This document shows positions 58,931-64,000 of a stretch of DNA of 64,000 nucleotides, piece after piece; positions within the stretch are counted from its first letter, which is position 1, and each line of letters begins with the position of its first letter. Made by a program: the position numbers and the translations under genes. This DNA comes from Datisca glomerata (taxonomy: Eukaryota > Streptophyta > Magnoliopsida > Cucurbitales > Datiscaceae), in the NCBI GenBank assembly GCA_003255025.1, contig QANY01007196.1, positions 422,666 to 486,665 on the forward strand, in the 5' to 3' direction. Below the pieces are notes generated by a model. That model saw only the letters and a program-made list of their open reading frames with translations, was not told the origin of the DNA and searched no databases.

Positions 58931-61837
58931 TCTCCTTCTACTCTACCACAAAGAGTGTCAGGGACGCTACCACCATCCCCACCTCCTCTACTATCATCCA
59001 TCCCCATGCTTTGTTATAGTAGTTAACCTTTCTTTTCCTTTTGTAGAGGGGAAAAGGAAACCGAAGGGACTCTCAGCCCACCTTCAAGCGTGGCCTTAAT
59101 CTCACCGAGCTCGCTATAGGGCACTGTGCCTACAATGTTCTCATACTGCCTACATCTTTGCTCCAGGATGGGCTATATTTTCATCCTCTCGAAGACATCA
59201 GAACTGAGCTTCCTGATGAGGTCTTCTTGGTGGGGTTGAGTACAGAATGTTGAGATTCCAATTAACCCGAGCTCCTTTCTTGAAATCGTATGATATGACC
59301 CCTCTCTTTGATCTTGTTTCTCTGTTTATTTGTGATCTGACTATTTGTTGCTCTTAACCTGTGCAGAAATGGGCGAAGATGAACCTTCCTTGAAGAAACC
59401 TCAGAAAGAGCTGGAAGCCACCCGGACGTAAATAATGGAAGCCATTCGGTCCAAAAAGCTAGAGAAGTCGAAAGGGGGAAGGTCCCTTCCGCACCTTCTC
59501 CTTCTACTCTACCACTAAGAGTGTCAGGGACGCTACCACCATCCCCACCTCCTCTACTATCATCCATCCCCATGCTTTGTTACAGTAGTTAACCTTTCTT
59601 TTCCTTTTGCAGAGGGGAAAAGGAAACCGAAGGGACTCTCAGCCCACCTTCAAGCGTGGCCTTAATCTCACCGAGCTCGCTATAGGGCACTGTGCCTACA
59701 ATGTTCTCATACTGCCTACATCTTTGCTCCAGGATGGGATATATTTGCATCCTCTCGAAGACATCAGAACTGAGCTTCCTGATGAGGTCTTCTTGGTGGG
59801 GTTGAGTACAGAATGTTGAGATTCCAATTAACCCGAGCTCCTTTCTTGAAATCGTATGATATGGCCCCTCTCTTTGATCTTGTTTCTCTGTTTATTTGTG
59901 ATCTGACTATTTGTTGCTCTTAACATGTGCAGAAATGGGCGAAGATGAACCTTCCTTGAAGAAACCTCAGAAAGAGCTGGAAGCCACCCGGACGTAAATA
60001 ATGGAAGCCATTCGGTCCAAAAAGCTAGAGAAGTCGAAAGGGGGAAGGTCCCTTCCGCACCTTCTCCTTCTACTCTACCACTAAGAGTGTGAGGGACGCT
60101 ACCACCATCCCCACCTCCTCTACTATCATCCATCCCCATGCTTTGTTATAGTAGTTAACCTTTCTTTTCCTTTTGCAGAGGGGAAAAGGAAACCGAAGGG
60201 ACTCTCAGCCCACCTTCAAGCGTGGCCTTAATCTCACCGAGCTCGCTATAGGGCACTGTGCCTACAATGTTCTCATACTGCCTACATCTTTGCTCCAGGA
60301 TGGGATATATTTGCATCCTCTCGAAGACATCAGAACTGAGCTTCCTGATGAGGTCTTCTTGGTGGGGTTGAGTACAGAATGTTGAGATTCCAATTAACCC
60401 GAGCTCCTTTCTTGAAATCGTATGATATGGCCTCTCTCTTTGATCTTGTTTCTCTGTTTATTTGTGATCTGACTATTTGTTGCTCTTAACCTGTGCAGAA
60501 ATGGGCGAAGATGAACCTTCCTTGAAGAAACCTCAGAAAGAGCTGGAAGCCACCCGGACGTAAATAATGGAAGCCATTCGGTCCAAAAAGCTAGAGAAGT
60601 CGAAAGGGGGAAGGTCCCTTCCGCACCTTCTCCTTCTACTCTACCACTAAGAGTGTCAGGAACGCTACCACCATCCCCACCTCCTCTACTATCATCCATT
60701 CCCATGCTTTGTTATAGTAGTTAACCTTTCTTTTCCTTTTGCAGAGGGGAAAAAGAAACCGAAGGGACTCTCAGCCCACCTTCAAGCGTGGCCTTAATCT
60801 CATCGAGCTCGCTATAGGGCACTGTGCCTACAATGTTCTCATACTGCCTACATCTTTGCTCCAGGATGGGCTATATTTGCATCCTCTCGAAGACATCAGA
60901 ACTGAGCTTCCTGATGAGGTCTTTTTGGTGGGGTTGAGTACAGAATGTTGAGATTCCAATTAACCCGAGCTCCTTTCTTGAAATCGTATGATATGGCCCC
61001 TCTCTTTGATCTTGTTTCTCTGTTTATTTGTGATCTGACTATTTGTTGCTCTTAACCTGTGCAGAAATGGGCGAAGATGAACCTTCCTTGAAGAAACCTC
61101 AGAAAGAGCTGGAAGCCACCCGGACGTAAATAATGGAAGCCATTCGGTCCAAAAAGCTAGAGAAGTCGAAAGGGGGAAGGTCCATTCCGCACCTTCTCCT
61201 TCTACTCTACCACAAAGAGTGTCAGGGACGCTACCACCATCCCCACCTCCTCTACTATCATCCATCCCCATGCTTTGTTATAGTAGTTAACCTTTCTTTT
61301 CCTTTTGTAGAGGGGAAAAGGAAACCGAAGGGACTCTCAGCCCACCTTCAAGCGTGGCCTTAATCTCACCGAGCTCGCTATAGGGCACTGTGCCTACAAT
61401 GTTCTCATACTGCCTACATCTTTGCTCCAGGATGGGCTATATTTTCATCCTCTCGAAGACATCAGAACTGAGCTTCCTGATGAGGTCTTCTTGGTGGGGT
61501 TGAGTACAGAATGTTGAGATTCCAATTAACCCGAGCTCCTTTCTTGAAATCGTATGATATGACCCCTCTCTTTGATCTTGTTTCTCTGTTTATTTGTGAT
61601 CTGACTATTTGTTGCTCTTAACCTGTGCAGAAATGGGCGAAGATGAACCTTCCTTGAAGAAACCTCAGAAAGAGCTGGAAGCCACCCGGACGTAAATAAT
61701 GGAAGCCATTCGGTCCAAAAAGCTAGAGAAGTCGAAAGGGGGAAGGTCCCTTCCGCACCTTCTCCTTCTACTCTACCACTAAGAGTGTCAGGGACGCTAC
61801 CACCATCCCCACCTCCTCTACTATCATCCATTCCCAT
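58931..61837 (+). repeat. 566-bp tandem array, five units plus 77 bp
   Basis: TCTCCTTCTACTCTACCAC recurs at 58931, 59497, 60063, 60629 and 61195, and a last partial copy at 61761, exactly 566 bp apart. Units differ at only a few positions. Each holds two 3'-splice-like sites (TTTTCCTTTTGYAG and CTTAACCTGTGCAG) with short exons behind them. Units 1 and 5 share variants (TTTTGTAG, TATTTTCATCC, GATATGACCCC) that differ from units 2-4, so the array grew in more than one step. Confidence 0.95.
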
Positions 61838-63600
61838 TTTTTCTCCAAATCCCATTCCTGTTTCTTAACCAAATAGCACTGAGGATCTTCCCCTAAAACC
61901 CCATCCTATTCTGGAGCAAGGCGTGTCGCAAAGTGGCTTCAGGGGGTTTGTCTCGCTCACCCTAACCTTCTTCTCAAACTTGGGCTCGGGTGGAAGCTAT
62001 TTAGTCCTCGTCTCCACCCTACAAATCTGCTCCATCGGGTTCTGACCAATAGGGATCTCACGTTGGTCAGAAGTGTAAGGCCTTTATGTCTCTGGCCGAG
62101 GGTGCCTAGCAGCCTGGTCCCCAGGCCTGGGCCTGAAGCGAGGTCGAGAGGCTACTCAACTGGTGGTCCAAACACGCGGATCCCGAGAAGGGGGCATGCC
62201 TTCTTGAGAAGTTAGGGATGAGGCTTCTTGATGCTTTTAAGGAGCATACTCTAGACGTACATAAACCATTTTTCCATTTTTAGGTCTTTCTAACACACTA
62301 TTATTCCTACTCTATGTTTTTCGCAGGTCCTTACCTACAACGCGATGATAACTGGCGCATTATGGTCATTGTAGGGACATAGTACTTGGATTTGGCTGAT
62401 TTTCTTAAAGGGTTGAGGCCATACATGCGGAGGGAGCTTGAAGATACGACTCCATCTTTTAATCCTATAAGTAGGTTATGGCAGAGGTTAAGGAGCTCTG
62501 AGATGCCGCTAGGAGGTCGATGAGCCTCTAGGAGAAGTTGGTCTTAGCTAAGGCAGAGGCCTCTCGTGCCCAAAGATTATGTCAAGATTTAGAGGCTCGG
62601 TTTTCTGATCGTGATAAGGTCATCTAGAGCCTATAAAAGCAACAGAAGATCTTGAAGGAGAATACTCAGGCTTAGGAGAATAAGATTTTTAGGAGATTCA
62701 CACCCAATCTCTGGCGGGGGGTTGGGAGAGGGAAATCACTAGGAAGCTTAGCCTGCAGAATTTAATTTGAAAGGGAGGTCTGATCGGTGGACTGAGGCCC
62801 ACGCGAAGGGCATGGAGGACTTCAAGGAGTTTAATGAGTTCAAGAATCCATACTCCTGGAGTTCTCTATGGGCTATGACAACTGTCACGACGAGGTGGTT
62901 GAGGCCCATGTTTACTGGGATCTAAGCTTCATAAGTTGTCCTCTTGAACCTCCATTAAGAGCTCTACTCCTCCTCAACTAGAAGACTTTGGGGGTAAAAG
63001 AGTGCCCGTAGTCTTAGTGCTTCTCGAGCTTCTTGGTTTCGACAGTTGCTCTAAGCAAGCGATATGAGGTCTCCTCATTTACCCTTGGGCCAACCTGAGG
63101 AGTAGATTCTTCCCCCTCTAGAGTCAGACGATCATTACTAGGATCTCTAAGGTCGTCTTGCTGCTCCGTAGTTATTTTAGGCTTATATTTTTTTTATTTT
63201 TTTGTACTTTTTTCTCTTCTTTGTGTATTCTAACATATCCTCATTAATACAAGTACTTTCTTTCCTCCATATGTTATGCTCTCTTCTTTGCTTTAGTTGG
63301 TTTGATTGTTAATGAGCTCGATTTTTGCCGATATCTTCCCCTAATGTTGATGCTTACTTTCTTTTTGCAATTTATCGTTGGGTGTGTCAAGTTGTTGAGC
63401 TATGCTAAGCTCTATCTTTTATTTATTCTGAATGTCGACTGACTTACACTGCTTTTAACCCTTTAACATCTAATTTCCCCCTTTGGAGGAGGTCCGTACC
63501 GGCATACATGTCGCAATCATATTAGTGGCCCATTTTCTTTTCATGTGATGCCCTCCCTGGGAAAGCTCTAGTGGTACCAGCCTGCTGCAAATGCGCCTTG
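61838..63600 (+). other. Rest of the antisense gene and its 3' flank in element B
   Basis: Up to about 62960 this is the decayed 3' part of the Transposase_28-type gene, with a T-rich intron-like stretch and CGCAG acceptor near 62325. From 63170 the sequence turns T-rich (TTTTTTTATTTTTTTG) and looks like a gene end. Nothing else is recognised to 63600. Confidence 0.4.
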
Positions 63601-64000
63601 AATTATTTTGACATCTAGCTAGACAATTTTGCTCTAGCTAGAGTCTTTTTTCTCGTCTGGTAGGCTACTGTGCATGCCAGACATCTCATTTTCTTCTTTT
63701 GATGTCTATCTAGGCATTTATGCTCTCACTAGAGCCCATTTTCTTGTCTTGCAAGCTAGAGCACATGCCAGGCATCTCCTTGTCTTCTTTTGATGTTTAG
63801 AGAGGCATTCTACATAGAGTCTTTTTTCTCGTTTGGCAAGAAAGAGTTCATGCTAGACATCTCGTTGTCTTCTTTTAACTTCTAGCCATATATTTCTTCT
63901 CTAGCTAGAGTCACTTTTCTCTTATGGCAAGCTGGAGTGCATGCCAGACATCTTCTTTTAACGTTTAACCAGGCATTTCTACTTTGGCTAGAGTCCATTT
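63600..64000 (+). repeat. Short-period tandem array, about 84-91 bp, running off the window
   Basis: Four or more copies of a unit with TTTGATGTCTATCTAGGCAT, then TAGCTAGAGTC, then GCAAGCTAGAGYRCATGCCA and GRCATCTC. Copies start near 63610, 63695, 63790, 63875 and 63960. Read in reverse it resembles element C's 81-bp unit (CTAGCCAGA, GGCACGCC, GAGCATCTC order). Confidence 0.75.

Larger units (their letters stand above)
57620..63000 (+). pseudogene. Antisense 'putative gypsy type transposon' (Transposase_28) gene of element B
   Basis: Two tandem copies of the Transposase_28 domain (about 57700-58300 and 58325-58925) read ADEYPSS-T-EDLV, MYHLSDYVHLQSEECER, RLPLHHFLK, SMMGIALAQLQPNSWRALIG and LKFPPKK. 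The gene then passes through the 566-bp array (58931-61837), where exons such as GKRKPKGLSAHLQAW follow CCTTTTGCAG acceptors. The tail resembles the family's coiled-coil region: SLQEKLVLAKAEASRAQRLC, QDLEARFSDRDK (about 62520-62620), then AKGMEDFKE and YDNCHDEVVEAHV (to about 62920). Many stops and frameshifts break it. Function of the family is unknown. Confidence 0.6.
45219..64000 (-). mobile_element. Tat-type gypsy element B, carrying an antisense Transposase_28 gene
   Basis: It begins with a reversed LTR (45219-45859) homologous to that of fragment A. A promoter with TATA box (46271-46279) and an antisense gene read on the + strand follow, interrupted by a copia insertion (46727 to about 57600) and resuming to about 63000. 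A short-period array at 63600-64000 resembles element C's array in reverse. The gag-pol part and the other LTR, if present, lie beyond the right edge. Orientation is inferred from the LTR. Confidence 0.6.

Noticed and set aside
59262..61855. A 103-codon minus-strand frame repeated five times at 566-bp spacing
   Set aside because: It lies opposite the spliced exons of the plus-strand Transposase_28-type gene and repeats only because the DNA is duplicated; splice-like sites and homology with fragment A support the plus strand.
1..64000. tRNA, rRNA or organelle-derived genes
   Set aside because: I saw no cloverleaf with matching A and B boxes and no rRNA-like stretch; primer-site motifs for tRNA-Met were the only tRNA-related sequences.

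Overview
The window looks like nuclear DNA of a flowering plant, most likely a eudicot. It has intron-containing host genes with consensus GT-AG splice sites, AT-rich intergenic DNA, and dense nested LTR retrotransposons. Two host genes are intact. One is a TMK-family leucine-rich-repeat receptor kinase (7288-10858, + strand, two exons, 943 aa). The other is a VIT1-type vacuolar iron transporter (27165-28739, - strand, four exons, 246 aa). Almost everything else recognisable is mobile DNA or pseudogene debris.

Layout. 1-4410: 3' part of a Tat-like Ty3/gypsy element (RNase H, integrase C-terminus, two tandem-repeat blocks, 3' LTR). 4411-11320: promoter region, TMK gene and 3' region. 11321-17710: AT-rich DNA holding a decayed Mutator-like element (12716-13967), a copia fragment (14861-16406) and microsatellites. 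17711-21000: fragment A of a Tat-type element in antisense orientation, with a hAT pseudogene inside it. 21437-25690: deletion-derivative copia element on the - strand. 27165-28739: VIT1. 31404-37009: element C, flanked by two direct LTRs, with antisense coding stretches and an 81-bp array. 37108-38345: broken LRR-receptor-kinase fragments and small TIR elements. 38740-40248: LINE 3' half. 40249-44592: copia element. 45219-64000: element B, a second antisense Tat-type copy. It is split by a roughly 10.9-kb copia insertion (46727 to about 57600) and expanded by a 566-bp tandem repeat.

The most interesting signal is the family shared by A, B and C. These are LTR elements of the Tat type whose internal region carries genes running against the LTR direction. 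A and B carry the plant 'putative gypsy type transposon' (Transposase_28) domain, and both keep a 5'-leader intron at the same place. B and C also share a short-period array. In B the gene has an older duplication of about 625 bp and a young array of five 566-bp units that carry 3' splice-site-like sequences. The two host genes are unrelated to each other and show no operon-like linkage.
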